The notes under the pieces were generated by a model that was not told the origin of the DNA, searched no databases, and saw only the letters and a program-made list of their open reading frames with translations. Positions 1 to 12,369 of a DNA stretch of 64,000 nt are shown here, piece by piece. The stretch is from positions 124,001 to 188,000 of the forward strand of contig WBMZ01005377.1 of assembly GCA_013400975.1 (NCBI GenBank). The letters run 5' to 3'. The DNA comes from Atrichornis clamosus. Its lineage: Eukaryota; Chordata; Aves; Passeriformes; Menuridae. The translations under genes and the position numbers were made by a program. Every line of letters begins with the position of its first letter. Position 1 is the stretch's first letter.

Positions 1-3000
1 AGATCACCAATTTTAAATGTTCATGTAATGATGCTTGGGAGATATCTCATATTTTTCATAATTTAAAATACTTGTACATTTTTTTCAAAAGCTATTCGAG
101 AATTTTGTGCAAGAAAGTTTTAGTATGGTGCTTTTCCTATCAGAAAAGAAAAATTGTAAAAACCCAATTTGCCATGCATAGTTCATATTTGTAAAAGTGC
201 GTTTTGGTTGAAGCACTTAAATTTCATTTGAGGAGTCACCCTAAAATTCTGATGACAAGGCAGCTCTGCCTGCTGCTTAAATGCCATTTAAAATGTCTCC
301 ACAGGTCAGCTAAGTTTGTGCCGGCGTGTACAGGTGAGCTGCTGCATTATCTAACAGCAGTTAGGAAGACACCTCTTCATTCTCCCACCCCACCAGGTTC
401 CCTGCTGGATGATGACCCTCTGAAGTTCTGTGCTTAGGGATCTGTGTGCTGTAGGGATGGCTGGTCAGGTGTGTTAGGGCGAATACATTTCAGGGAAAGA
501 GCCTGGTCCACCTGGGATGAAGGGGACAGTTGGCCATCGGAAATGCTTTTGCTGCTCCCGATGGATATCGTGTAATGTCTTGCCAATCCCAGAAATAGTA
601 TTCTGACAGTGTCTGTTTTCCTCACTCAAAAAGGAGTTTGTATTCTCATACGACATTGTGGCACTTTGTGTTTTGGGCTGGTGTGTATTTTGCCTGGCAG
701 ATAAATGCAATGATAGTCTCTTTTCCCATGGGAGTTGTCATGAGTGGGCTCATGGGCATTTCTGTGCAAGTGTGAGAGCTGCAAGACTTGGATGCTGCAT
801 TTTCAAACTCTTGCATTGCTGTCTTGAGTACAAGATGCTTTTACTGGAGGAGGTGCAACACCACTTGAAAAGTATTGGTTTCTTTAGTGATGTGCAGTGC
901 TAACATCAAAAAGTCCCTCACTCAGGCTTGATGTGCTTTTCATTAAAGCTCCTTGGAGGTCAAACGGTGCCAGACAGAGTCCCAGAGGCACAGAGCAGAG
1001 AACAGAAGAACTCTATGAAGTTTACACGACACAGAAACACTTTCTGCATATGGCTTTGCACAGAATACTTTGAAATATTTTTTGTTACGTAAAAATCACC
1101 GGGTTTTTTTTTCAAAGCGCAATGACTTCTAAGAAGCTGTGTGATTTATTGTTTGTCCTGTACTTTTTCTTTGCTTTATAGAATATTTAATTAGCAAAGG
1201 TCCTTCTGTTTCTGAGCCTTTTGAAATAAGTTCAGGATCTCTCTGACAGCTGCCATTTTTTATACCCTGATACCATTACCTGCAGCAAATCTCTGCTGCT
1301 CAAGCTTGCTTTTCTCTGATCCTACTCAGTCACGAAAGGCAGGGGAGTCTCTCTACCTATTCCTTGCCTTGTCTGCTTTTTTTTTTTTGAGGAGGCCAGA
1401 TGGTGCATGCCACATGTAATTTGTGTCAAAACTAGTTAATACTGAACTGCTGCAGCATTTTTTTTTTTTTATATAGTGGATCTTATCTTGTAAGAGTTGA
1501 TGTATTTCACAACTGGTTTCATTGCAGGACAGTAAGTGCATTCTGAGCACAAAAGAAGCAGGTATTCCATCTTGGAGGCTCAATATGATAAGACAATTCT
1601 GTCTTATGCTATCACTATACAAATGGCATTTACCTCAGTATAGTTAGCATTACTTACTTTCCATAATCCCAACACGGAACATCTTCTTGAGAGCTGCAAG
1701 GAGATGATAGTTCTCTCCCCCTCTGGCACCTCAGTAGGTGTTTAGAGTCTGCATTGTCATCTGGTTAGCAACAGCAGCGGCATAAAAGAGATGTGTTTCC
1801 ATTGAACAAAATCTATAAACTTAGACTTTGTTTTCATTAAATCTATTATTTGGGTTCATAGCATGATGGATGATGACTAATTCCAGTGCAGCTGAAAAGA
1901 TAATTTTAAAAGACGGTGAACCACAACAAAGGCAAAACTTGTGTGGAAGACCTGATTGGCTTTGTGGCAGAAGTTGCGTAAAGGAACAGGATATTCAGGC
2001 ATGACAGCATCCTTTTCAGAGGGAAAAGGCAGGAAGATTAAATAGAGTGGATGTTACAACATGTGTTTAATGTACTAAAGTAGGCTCCTTGCCTCAGTAA
2101 CATATACTTTGATGAGAAGAATTTAAGATCATTTCAGATGATAGAAGGTGAAATGTTCATGGCAGAGACTACAAAGCAGCAACGTTTCGTTTGCAGGTGC
2201 TTGAGCGTCAGTGTTTATTAGTCATACATCACAGGAAAATCCATTTTGGTAATGTAAATAACTGACTGTGTGTTCACAAAAGCACTCTAAAGTTACAAAT
2301 TCAAGATGTTGGTTGTAGAAGTGCTCTGTGGTACACCTAACTCTTTCCAGTCTGAATGGAGGTATTGGCATTTTTTAGTTTCAGTCTTACATGTACTTAA
2401 TTAGATGAAACACGTTACACTTTTTTGTGCAAAGTTACATCATCTCAATTATATGAAAAATTAAGAGCCCATAGAGTTGTATTGGCTATTTAAATGATTT
2501 TTCTGCCAGTATATGTATAATAGATGAGTGTGGTACATTAAATTAATTGGTCTTGCAAGATGCCAAAGATTTCTTCTCTCTGATTATCAAAAAAGTGCTT
2601 TTCTTTCCTGCCTAATCTGTTTGCAGAAAAAAAATGTCCAGTTGTATTTGTTCTGTGCAGTTGCCCACAGAAGTTGTACTGGGATTAAAAACCCCAACAC
2701 ATGTGAACCAATATGATAGCCCTGTGTCACTGGTGAAATAGACTCTGATATCATTCAGGAGGGGATGGCAGGCTGCTGACATCCCTCTAAAACTTATTAT
2801 CTAAAAAAGCGTGTTATCAGCCTGAAAGAGGAAAAGAAGTTCGCAGTAATTCACTGGTCACTAATGTTTATAAAAATAGGACCTTGAACAGTCAGTGTGT
2901 GTTTGACCTTTGACTTCCAGAGAATTTCTGGCAGCTTTGTACAACCAAAGGACTGTTTACGCTGGATGTACGATACATTCTGAGATTCGGCTGTGATACT

Positions 3001-4061
3001 GGGAAATACCAGGAGTTACTACGTAAATTATTCAGATTAAACAAATGAACAAAATGCCAAAGTTGACTTTAATGTCTGTGTAAAATTTGTAACACATTCC
3101 TTCAGAGTCACCCAGCTGGCAGAATTGAGGGGTACCTTTTGCAGATAGCGCCATTTATCTGCATATATTTTTATAAAGTAAATTTATAAAAAACATATAT
3201 ATACACGTATATATTTATTTCATTAATTGAATTGAGAACATTTGTGAGGGATGAAATTAGATCTTGCTTCCAAAAAATCTGTTTTTAAATCTTACAGCTT
3301 TGTTATGGTAGTATGTTTTATGTTACATGAATTACGTCCTTTAATGTGAATATCTGGAAGATACATTCACCATCGGATTTAACTTGCATTTTGGAATGTC
3401 CACAGAAAAAGGATCAGCAGAGCAGTAATAAAAAACAGGCATTTAGTAAATTTTTTTCTGACACATCTGTGAGCAGTAAAGAGACATAGGGTTTTACCAG
3501 CCCTGAGCATTCAATCATAAGTGAAACTTTACAACTGCAGTAACAACAGCGCTGTGAAAACATTCACTGGATTGCCACAAACTCTCTACTTACTACTGAA
3601 ATCCTTAGATAAATATTGAGTGAAATTTCTTATTGCAAGGCATGGCAAAGGAAAACAAACACACTTTCATATCCACTTTTTTCGCCTCCAAGGTACGTCA
3701 GGTGACACGGAGGCACGCTAATTGAAGTTGATTTTTAAAGGCTTGATTTCCAGGTTCTGAGTTGCTACAGGTGCATCTCTCTTGTGGTTACTAGGAATGA
3801 AGGACTGAGGTTGTCAACATAGCAAAAGAAAACATCATGAATATACAAAATCTGTGTATGTGGCCACATACAGCTTCTGTATTTTTCTCTTTAGCTTAGC
3901 ATCTCACAAACGCTGACAACTTAATTTAAAAATTGAAGTCTGTTTTGTGTTTTGACAGTATTAGAAAGGGATGTTTATAAGAGAGGCATTAAAAGATGCA
4001 GACAGCTCCTTAGTTTGTAAAGCTTCAGCACTGCATATCTAAGTAAACAGGGCTTTCACTT
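1..4061. other. Unique AT-rich noncoding sequence
   Basis: No exon, RNA gene or recognisable transposon is visible. The short open frames (longest about 89 codons) have no recognisable domain and often overlap frames on the other strand. There are homopolymer T runs near 1378-1389 and 1460-1472 and an AT-rich stretch at about 3165-3230 with a TATATAC/GTATATA inverted motif. Confidence 0.6.
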
Positions 4062-4146
4062 CACAGAACCATGGGATCATTTAGGTTGGAAAAGGCCTTT
4101 AAGATCATCAAGTCCAATCATTAACCCAGCACTGCCAGGTCTACCG
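4062..4146 (-). mobile_element. CR1 LINE 3' end fragment
   Basis: Read on the minus strand this is the last 85 or so bases of a CR1 element. The plus strand shows the reverse complement of the CR1 tail: a degraded AGAATCATAG-like start, then TTAGGTTGGAAAAGGCCTTT, AAGATCATCAAGTCCAA and the AACCCAGCACTGCCA block. The rest of the element is absent, as expected for the usual 5' truncation of CR1 during target-primed reverse transcription. It is non-coding and immobile. Confidence 0.9.
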
Positions 4147-5424
4147 TGAGGAATGCTGAATTATTTATCTTTGTGTGAATTTTATTTTCTCTTTGGGTTT
4201 TTTTTTCTGTTTAATCACATCCTCTGAAAATATTTTCAGTATTTCAGAATAGTAAATTTTTGTCTCACACAAGATGAAAATAACATTACAGAAAAAGAAA
4301 AGCATGTATTGGAATACTCATATGAAAAGTTTTTCTGTTTTATTGGTTGTATTAATACCATTTGAACTTGCAGAATTGAATGCAAAGTGACTCTGCCTGT
4401 GAAACAGTTTCTGTATTCTTCTGCTTTTGTCCTTGGGAAAGCCAAAGTATAAGAAAATTGCCAGAATGTTGATGCTGTGCCCAGAACACTTAAATTCATT
4501 TAATGCCAGGAAAATCAGATATGCACATCAGCAGTTAGTCAGATGGTAATACAGTTCACTGTTTTTACCAGTGAGACACACTGCAGTGAGTGCCTTTTAT
4601 GGGAGGACCTTAGGACAATATCCACACACACTGTGTGAACTCTGGGGGGACAGGATTTTAACACAGGTACTGTTAGGCTGGCAGCGAGTCACAGAATGAC
4701 AGAAAATATGCCAGGTCAGAAATAGGCAATAAAATGTCATTCCGTGCATTATGTCTTGGATTTCTAAACAAGTCTAAAGGGCTTAGCTTCTTAATAGCCA
4801 CTGAAAGCAGAAGTGTGTAAGAGGGACGGGGATCTGAGCTATGGGGTCATCGTGGGCTATGAGTACATCTCTGCTTTACATTGGGAGTGCCACCTCTAAG
4901 TTCAAAACAAAACACTGGCCTCCACAAAATTCGGCCTCCCCTAGCACTCAGCAGAAAGCCTCTGGCTCACATCCACGCGGGGCAAGGTGGGGTAGGTCGC
5001 AGTAGAGGAAGCTCAGGTGGGCCCCAGTGAGCTGCTGACTGCAGCTGGACAGGGTCATGCTTGTTCCAGTGCCAGTATCATGCCAGTACCCACGTGGTAC
5101 ATCAGGTCAGTCTGCTGCTCGCTTTCTGGAGTGATGTGGCTTGTAGAAGAGTCAGCACTTGCAGTGGCTAGCGAGTGGGAATGCTAGAAACAGTGTCTGC
5201 TTGCTTTCTGAGGGAAGAGTACCTCAAGAAGAGGTCCTGCAATATGTCTGGGTCCTTATGAAGCTCCAGCCTTAGGACATCAGAGTTGTATACCATGACA
5301 TCAGCATTGTTTACTTCAGGAGCAGACAAGTAATATGTATGCTAGAAACGGAATTAAGCTGACATTTTTTCTGCATTTAACAGCAAGTGTTGCAAAGTGG
5401 GCCAAAACCTGTATGTGTGCCTGC

Positions 5425-5473
5425 GGGCAATGCATTCTTTTAAAAAGTGTAGGTTTTTGTGAATGCATTGCCC
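5425..5473. repeat. Perfect 13-bp inverted repeat (stem-loop)
   Basis: GGGCAATGCATTC at 5425-5437 is matched by its exact reverse complement GAATGCATTGCCC at 5461-5473, with a 23-base A/T-rich loop. The arms contain the palindromic ATGCAT core. The stem stops at 13 bp because the flanks do not pair, which is too short for a typical microRNA precursor. Function unknown. Confidence 0.75.
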
Positions 5474-8400
5474 ACGTGTGTCTGTCATTCTCAAAACCAT
5501 TGCCAATAATGGGCTCTGTATTTATCATAACAGCAGGAGCAAAGACCAGAGGTGGTATGGGTTGACTGACCCAGATGCCACTTAATGAATGAGCAAAACT
5601 CAGAGAACATGCAGAGCTTGTTGTGAACTTCTCACCCAAGGTATGCTTTGGTTCTTTGATTTCTGCTCTCTGCTCTCCATACTAGCCCCTAGTTTTCACA
5701 GTCTTGCCTTTCCTTAGAAAATGTGATATTTCAGGGCTCTGGAATAAGTGAATTGTACAGCCTGTAGTTTCTTTGGCATCTTGCTTATCTACAGCATGTA
5801 GTTATCAGCCCCTAGATCAGGTTCCAAGTATAAATCACCTGCCTCCTGGATTGTTCCTGCTCATCCTGCTCTCAAACAATATAGCAGTCATTTGAGTAAA
5901 AGTATGTTTTGAAAAGCAATTTTGCATTAGCATTAAGGGAATGTGAAGACCCTAAAGTGAGGTTATGTTTCGTTTAGTTTGGATGAAGACAGTAACTCTA
6001 TAATGTATTTTTGTTACCGTTTCCATATTAAGTCTGTCAGAGTATCAGGCTAATTTTGAAGATTTGTAAGCAATTATGTGGTGATGATAGGCTAAGTAAA
6101 ATGTGTGACTAAACTTGTCTGGTCAATAAAAGGAGGGGATGAATTCTTTTGTTTGTTTTCCAGGTAAGTCAGAGAGAGGTAATTGCTGTGTTGCTCAAAT
6201 TAGAAACCAGAACAGTTGTTTTGGTGTGTTTAACATCAGCCGCATGCAGCATGTCCTCGCAGTAACCTCCCCATTTGCTTATGAATAATACCTCATCAAA
6301 GAGCCAACTGGCCACCATTTTATTCTGAATTCTAAAACACAGCATACAATTAGTAACATCAAAGAGACCGCTCAAGAAACTAAGGCCAGCCCTACCTACC
6401 ACATGCGGTGGTTGTGTTTCTGTTAAATCTGGCTTCAGGTGGCGATGCTGAGTTTGCTCCAGACAGGCTCCCGCAGCTCACAATTTCTCTGACCAGAATA
6501 ATCTTCAGTTCTGAAAGATTTTTAATTTATCTGAGTGATTTTTGCGTGTTACTGAAAAAAGTTATTTTTATTCACCAATATCCTAGCTTGACACAGTTCG
6601 CTTTCTTGTTTAAAATGGAAAAAGTGAACATTATTCTGTACTTCTAGCATTATTGCTTTATCTTCTTATGGACGAGCCCTGCTGTGCAGCGTGCCAAGCA
6701 TGTCTTGACTCTCTAGGAGGGTGACCTCCTTTTTCTTCATTTTGCCTGTCTGTGCAACCAAGAAAACAACACTTTCCTTGCTAAAGCGAAATATTTGCTG
6801 CTGTTCATTCTTTTTAAGCTAGCTTTAAAACTGTACCACTACATTCATCAACAGATCAGTTTCTGAAGGCAAAGGCATTTTACATCATGATGAAAGTGAA
6901 GAGTATTTTGTCGTGTGTGAATGAGTTTTATTTTTAGATTAAGAGAAATGGGTGCTGACATCTGTTAGATGAACATAAAAGTGAAAGAGACTAAATATTT
7001 TGTAGCACTGCACCTACATTTGGCAATAGCGAGACACAAAGAAACTTCCCAGCTGCTTTTAGACTTTTCTGAAGATTCATCACTCGGAGCTCTAGGAAGA
7101 TTCAGAGATGAGCAGTGCATATTCTCCAAAAATTTTTGGATAAACAGGAAAGTGTTAGAATTCAGTGGCAAAAAGAAATACAATGACAGTACAAGGAAAC
7201 TCCTTTAAGCTACGTGGATATTGAAAGGCACAAGTAACCATACTTTAGAAACTTGGATTTAATAATGCGTGACAAAGCTGTGGTCAAGCCCTGGTCTGTC
7301 AGACATCACTGGCAAAATGCCTGCTTAATTCAGCTGCTTAAAATAGATCTCAAAGCTGAACATGTCAAAATTCAGGCATACTTTGGGAAAGCACTGTAAC
7401 ATACTTCATATAAAGTACTATGTATTCACTGATCCATCACCATTTCTCTTCCAAATATCTCCCTTCCTTTTTTGTCCACACTTTTGTGACCCCAGGAACA
7501 AGAGAAGTCATAGCACCAATTGATAATTATGTTAAAGTTGCACCTTTTTTCCCTGGTGTGGTCATTTCTGAATTCCCTTGCTCTTTGATTTGGGTATTCC
7601 TCCATGACCAAGATTATCTGGCTCTTTCAACTCAGCTGGTAATTTGCAGAAGAAAAGGTTCCAAGGAGAAGGTTCAGGCCCAGTGGTCCTCCAACTTCTG
7701 GTGCAGACATGGGATCTAAACTCATATATAACAAGTTTTGCTACGTTTTTGAAATTTTGAATTTAAAAGGAGATTTTTATAGAAAGAAACTTCCTTGTTT
7801 TTTACCTGGAAATCCTTCCAGCTTCCCCTACCAAAAGTTTAAGATAGGCTAAAGTGCCAGAATGCTATGCCAGGCACCAAAACAGTGCTTTTAAGTCTAT
7901 AAAGGAAAAAACGAAACGCAGCTGGCTTGAATGGAGAGAACTGGGGGGAAAAAAAGAGAGGTGTTAGATTTACAAAGTAAAATGCAGCCCTACATAAGTG
8001 ACCTAAATATAAATGAGCATTTCATATTCCCTTTTATAAACCCTGTGAAGCTTTGAAAGTACTGAAATATTGAAGTGTTTTATTTTTTAAACTTCGGTGA
8101 GCTTGTGTTTAGCCCATCTCTTTCTGCACACCGAGCCTGTGTGGAAGAGAGCTGCCACCTTGGAGAGATTGCTTGGCCAAACCAGTCCCCGCCCTGCAGC
8201 TGGGAGCTGTCATTTCACCCAGATGCCATAATTGCAGGAAATAAAATCAACAGGAATGTTACACGAGTGTGTGTACATACCAGTCCTCTAAGTGACTTAT
8301 TTATGGTCTGAGCCATAATGTCTATTCATTAAAATCTCACAGAAGTCGTTGTCCCCTGGCCCTTAAGCTGTAGACGTCTCTTTAATATAGTCTTGCTCAG

Positions 8401-8495
8401 AAATCAGCAGCTCTCCAGACCCCGTTGTACTATGCAAGTTATGACAAAAACTCGGCCTCAGCCTCCTGTAGCTCGAGCTTCGGCGTTATGAGTTT

Positions 8496-8515
8496 CCCCA
8501 GCATCGCTGCTGGGG
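8496..8515. repeat. 8-bp inverted repeat hairpin
   Basis: CCCCAGCA and TGCTGGGG flank a TCGC loop. This is a compact GC-rich hairpin inside the locally GC-rich patch. No transcription unit is evident around it. Confidence 0.6.
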
Positions 8516-8850
8516 ATTGGGGCACAGCTCCGGGGGCACTGTTTGTTTTCCACGTAAGAAAATCCAGTAGCATTCCATAAAGCGGGCTGAGCTGGGGCGG
8601 TGGCGGGTTGTTGGCGGAGCTGTGCAGCACAACAGCACGTCATACATCACTGTCCTCTTTCACAGCCAGAGGAACGTGGAGAGCAAAAAGGAAAGGATTT
8701 TCAAAAGCTGTACCTGATTTTTGGTAGCTCTGGTCTGAAGAAAGTGTATTATCTGGGTTCTGGAACGACTGGGAGGACAAAGAGGCGTAAATGGCGCTTG
8801 GGATCAGGTTTTAAATTATTCAAGCAAGTAGCTCTTGTTCTTGTCATGCA

Positions 8851-8920
8851 GGTACTGAGAGGTATTTAGGTACCTAAATGAAGTCAGTGGGAGTGGAACA
8901 CTTAAATACCTTTCAGAGGT
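8851..8920. repeat. Ancient palindromic repeat (MITE-like)
   Basis: Two arms, CTGAGAGGTATTTAGG (8855-8870) and CTTAAATACCTTTCAG (8901-8916), are reverse complements at 14 of 16 positions and enclose an AAGTCAGTGGGAG centre. The arrangement GGTATTTAGG..CCTAAAT..AAATACCTTT resembles a palindromic interspersed repeat I associate with reptile and bird genomes. Family name not assigned. Confidence 0.55.
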
Positions 8921-11270
8921 CAGTGTCAGAGTTCAAGAGAAGGATTTCAGAGACATTGAACTTCACCTCTATAGAGCAAATGTGTTGGAGGCTTTTGTCT
9001 CGAGGTCAGGTTGAGTGATGTGCCTCTTCAGTCAGGTATCCAGCTCCACACCTGGACCTGGCACCTGCCAAATCTACACAGTCAGCTACTCAGTAATGGA
9101 CACTGGGCTGGTGCTCCCTTTCAGAATCCAAAACTGGGAGGTTCCCTCGGGAATTTGCAGACAGGACGTGTGACACCATGAAATACCACCACCTGCTACT
9201 CTGCCTTTTCCTGAAAGAATGGCATATACAAAATGTTGGCAAGGGGATTGGTCTGGGGTTTTTTTAAGGAAAGCAGGCCAAAAGTTTGTATAGAGGGGGT
9301 TTTTCCTTGACTCTCTATTAATAAAATCTCTCCTAGTTTTTCAGTAACAGTGACAGGTCCTACATTTCAAGTAGGACAAAAATATCTCTGATGTTATCTC
9401 CGTGGGTCCCTTTTATGTTAGTTACAATCCACACTAGAGATTTCTTCCAAGATTTTTCAAGCTTCTAAGTGCCTAAAAGAGTTGCTATTAACTTACCACA
9501 ATGCTCTGCCAGCCATCTGTTGTGGTTTATATCATTAAATATCAGTAGGGGCTATGTATTACAGAACAGGGAGAAAAGCTCTGACATAATAGAACTTGTC
9601 TCCTAGAGGAAACGATGGAAAGCCAGAGGCTACATCTTTTTGGACATTTGAAACAGCTCAGACTGAAGTGTAGGAGCTTGTACTGCAGAGCATTTTTGCA
9701 ATCCTATCTGTGCTACCACAGAGGTCTAAAGTCTTCCTGGTTCTTAGCGGGCAGAAATCAGGATAACGTCTGTAGATCTTTAAGAGTGAATTACCTCTTT
9801 CTAACTTTAGAGCACAATATTTTCCCATAATAAATTTGCATTGCAAATGAAACTACTTGAAATATGTGTCTGCAGGAGAAGTAGAAAGAATATACCTTAC
9901 ATGTATTTGCATTTCAATAGCACCTGAAATATGTGTTGCAGGTCTTCTGTTTGCATCTGGCTCTCTTGGATAATCAGAAACCCAATGCCCAGGGGAATTG
10001 CTTTTTAAGGGAACAGTTCACAGCTGGGTCATGAGATTATAACAGATTTCACAGGGACTGACTGATGGAAGAATTGCAGCCAGTTTGGGCTCGTGGAGTA
10101 GCTCTGCCTGTTTATATCTCTGAATGGTCTGTACTTTTCTCTTTTATCCAAAGAAAGAACATACTGAAACTTTTCTCCTAAATAGCCATAGCATCTGACT
10201 TTGCAAATGCCACTTTATTTTTTCCACTGCAGTGCATGTGCAGCTTTACTGGCATCTGTCCTGTCTTCTCCAGCTGGAACAGGCATAGCAAGTGAAAAAC
10301 AATTAGCAGCAAAGTAGTGTATAAAACACCCTTAGCAATTTGCAGTTAACCCCCACTTATTCACCGGTCCAGACTTTTGCATTCAGCTGTGGCAGTGTCC
10401 TGTGGGAACAAAGGAATAGCCTAATCATACGAGAAAGAATAATTAAGGTGATAGCCTATACTTCTCCAATTGAGTGCAATTCCTAAAGATGTGTTAAGAC
10501 AAAGAACCATGGATTGCCAGTGAGCGTGTTCATACACAAAGATACAGAGGATTTTGTTCAGACATGCCTAAGCTCATACTGATAATGACATATTTAAATC
10601 TAGTGAGTGTGCTCAATGTCCACATCACACATGGTATTTCATATTCAGAAATGTTTTAGCTTGCTTATTGTTGGTATGATTTTTTTGTTTGTTTGTTTAT
10701 AAGAATAACCATAAGCAAGAGGGAGTGCAGACCTTCAGTCCAAGTACTTTTTTGTCTCTTTGCATATCATGTAATGGCTTGGGTTTTTTGTGAAGGGAAT
10801 GTTTCTGAAAGTAATACTAAAAATGTCAATTTCATTTACTAATATTTGACCAAAATATATTTAAAAGTTTAAAGAACAGAAATTAATTGCAAATACTAGC
10901 TTTCTATTTGATTTTTAGAAACTGGCATTCAATTATTAGGTGCCCAGTGTGCTCAGAGACACTCTATAGTACCAATTTCTAAGACTTTCCTCAGCATGGC
11001 AGGAAAAATTATACAGTGCACAGAGAAAAGCTCAAAAAATGCTGTGCTTCATTTTGTGGGTGTAATCCATTACTACTTATTATCTGTCTTTATTCTGTTC
11101 CTGTACTTGGTTACTTCACAGATTCCTTTACTTTGTTCTCATTAGTACCCAGAAACGCATCCTTCATGAATGTCGCCAGTGTTCTTTGTTATCAAACACA
11201 GATGTGAAGAAACCACTGAGATTTTCTTGATACTTTTTCAGTCATTGGAAATTTCTTTGTTGTTCTCTTT
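8921..11270. other. Unique noncoding sequence
   Basis: No gene or recognisable repeat seen. A short (GTTT)n stretch lies at about 10684-10698. Confidence 0.55.
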
Positions 11271-11340
11271 GGTCCTGGTCCAACACTGTAGGAGTTGGTG
11301 ATTGTCTTTCCACCAACTTCAGTGGGATTTGGATCTTGCC
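11271..11340. repeat. Ancient palindromic interspersed repeat, degraded
   Basis: GGTCCTGGTCCAACACTGTA, followed after a gap by CCAACTTCAGTGGGATTTGG, has the layout of old amniote repeats built around an 'ACTTCAGTGGGA' core with GATCC/GGATC ends. Arms are imperfect. Assigned by pattern only. Confidence 0.4.
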
Positions 11341-11786
11341 TTTAAGAGTTCCACTAAATTCATTTTATTTTCAACCTTCAAGTATCTCTCAAATTTATTT
11401 TATTTTAAAATTAATTATGTTTTGCTGTTTGGCCTTCATGGATTTTATACATTTTTGAATACTGTCTTTATTCCATCAGTTGCTTCTTGTAAAATTCAAA
11501 CCCTGTTGCAGTCCTTTATTCATGCATTTACTCTCCTGCTCTCTCACACTCCTTTTCAGAACTCTATTTTCACTCAGCTAACAATAAACGGGGTGTTCGT
11601 TTTAGGTTTTGCTCTCCAGAAGTATGTATGTTCTTCCCAAGCCAACCCCACCACCTCTTTCAGCTTCAGCAAAACTTGTCTGCCATGCCCCTTTGCCAGT
11701 ACACATTGCAAATTTCTTTTCTTGAAATAGATTTCATGTAATCATATCAGGTCGTGTATTGACAACTATTTCAGACAGTGAACTTT
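11341..11786. other. T-rich unique sequence
   Basis: Strongly T-rich on the plus strand, which produces a 142-codon open frame (11302-11730) full of Phe, Leu and Ser. It has no recognisable domain, so it is not annotated as a gene. It abuts the CR1 element to its right. Confidence 0.55.
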
Positions 11787-12369
11787 TCATAGAATCATAG
11801 AATGGTTTGGGTTGGAAGGCACCTTAAAGACCATCTCGTTCCAACCCTACTGCCATGGGCAGGGACATCTTCCACTAGGTCAGGTTGCTCAGAGCTCCAT
11901 CCAATGTGGCCTTGAACACTGCCGGCGATGGGGCAGCCACAACTTCTCCGGGCAAGCTGTGCCAGTGTCTCACCACGCTCACAGCGAAGAATTTTTTCCT
12001 AATATCCAATGTAAACCTACTCTCAGTTTGAAGCCATTCCCCCTTGCCCTGTCACTACAAGCTCTTGTACGTAGTCCCTCTCCATCTTTCCTGTAGATTC
12101 CCTTCAGGTACTGGAAGGCTGCATTTAGGTCACCCCAAAGCCTTCTCTTTTTCAGGATGAGCAATCCTAATTCTCTCAGTCTTTTATCACAGGAAAGGTG
12201 CTTCATCCCTCTAAATCACGTTGGTATCCTCCTCTGAACTCGTTCTAATAGGCTGATGTTCTTCCTGTGCTGAGGACCCCAGAGCTGGATGCAGTGCTCC
12301 ACGTGGGATCTTCCCAGAGTGGAGGAAAGGGACAGGATCACCTCCATTGATTTGTTGGCATGCTGCCTT
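11787..12369 (-). mobile_element. CR1 LINE, about 580 bp of the 3' end
   Basis: The plus strand opens with AGAATCATAGAATGGTTTGG, the reverse complement of the CR1 3' tail. It then runs through the standard CR1 landmarks in reverse: ACCTTAAAGACCATCTCGTT, CCATGGGCAGGGACATCTTC, AGTGTCTCACCACGCTCACA, AAGAATTTTTTCCTAATATC, the block encoding the end of ORF2 (AGCAATCCTAATTCTCTCAG) and finally GAGCTGGATGCAGTGCTCCA. It is 5'-truncated near 12369. The ORF2 portion contains stops and indels, so it is not functional. Confidence 0.95.

Larger units (their letters stand above)
4147..8850. other. Unique noncoding sequence
   Basis: No supportable gene. Opposite-strand open frames overlap at 5316-5639 (107 codons, minus; 76 codons, plus) and 6965-7208 (72 and 79 codons), which is typical of chance frames in stop-poor sequence rather than exons. 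There is a modest GC-rich patch at about 8440-8620 with a few CpGs, too short and CpG-poor for a clear CpG island. Small inverted repeats inside it are listed separately. Confidence 0.55.

Noticed and set aside
8440..8620. Possible CpG island or promoter
   Set aside because: GC-rich relative to neighbours but short and with few CpGs; no exon or TATA context.
11302..11730. 142-codon plus-strand open frame
   Set aside because: Phe/Leu/Ser-rich because the DNA is T-rich; it also overlaps a repeat-like segment and shows no domain.
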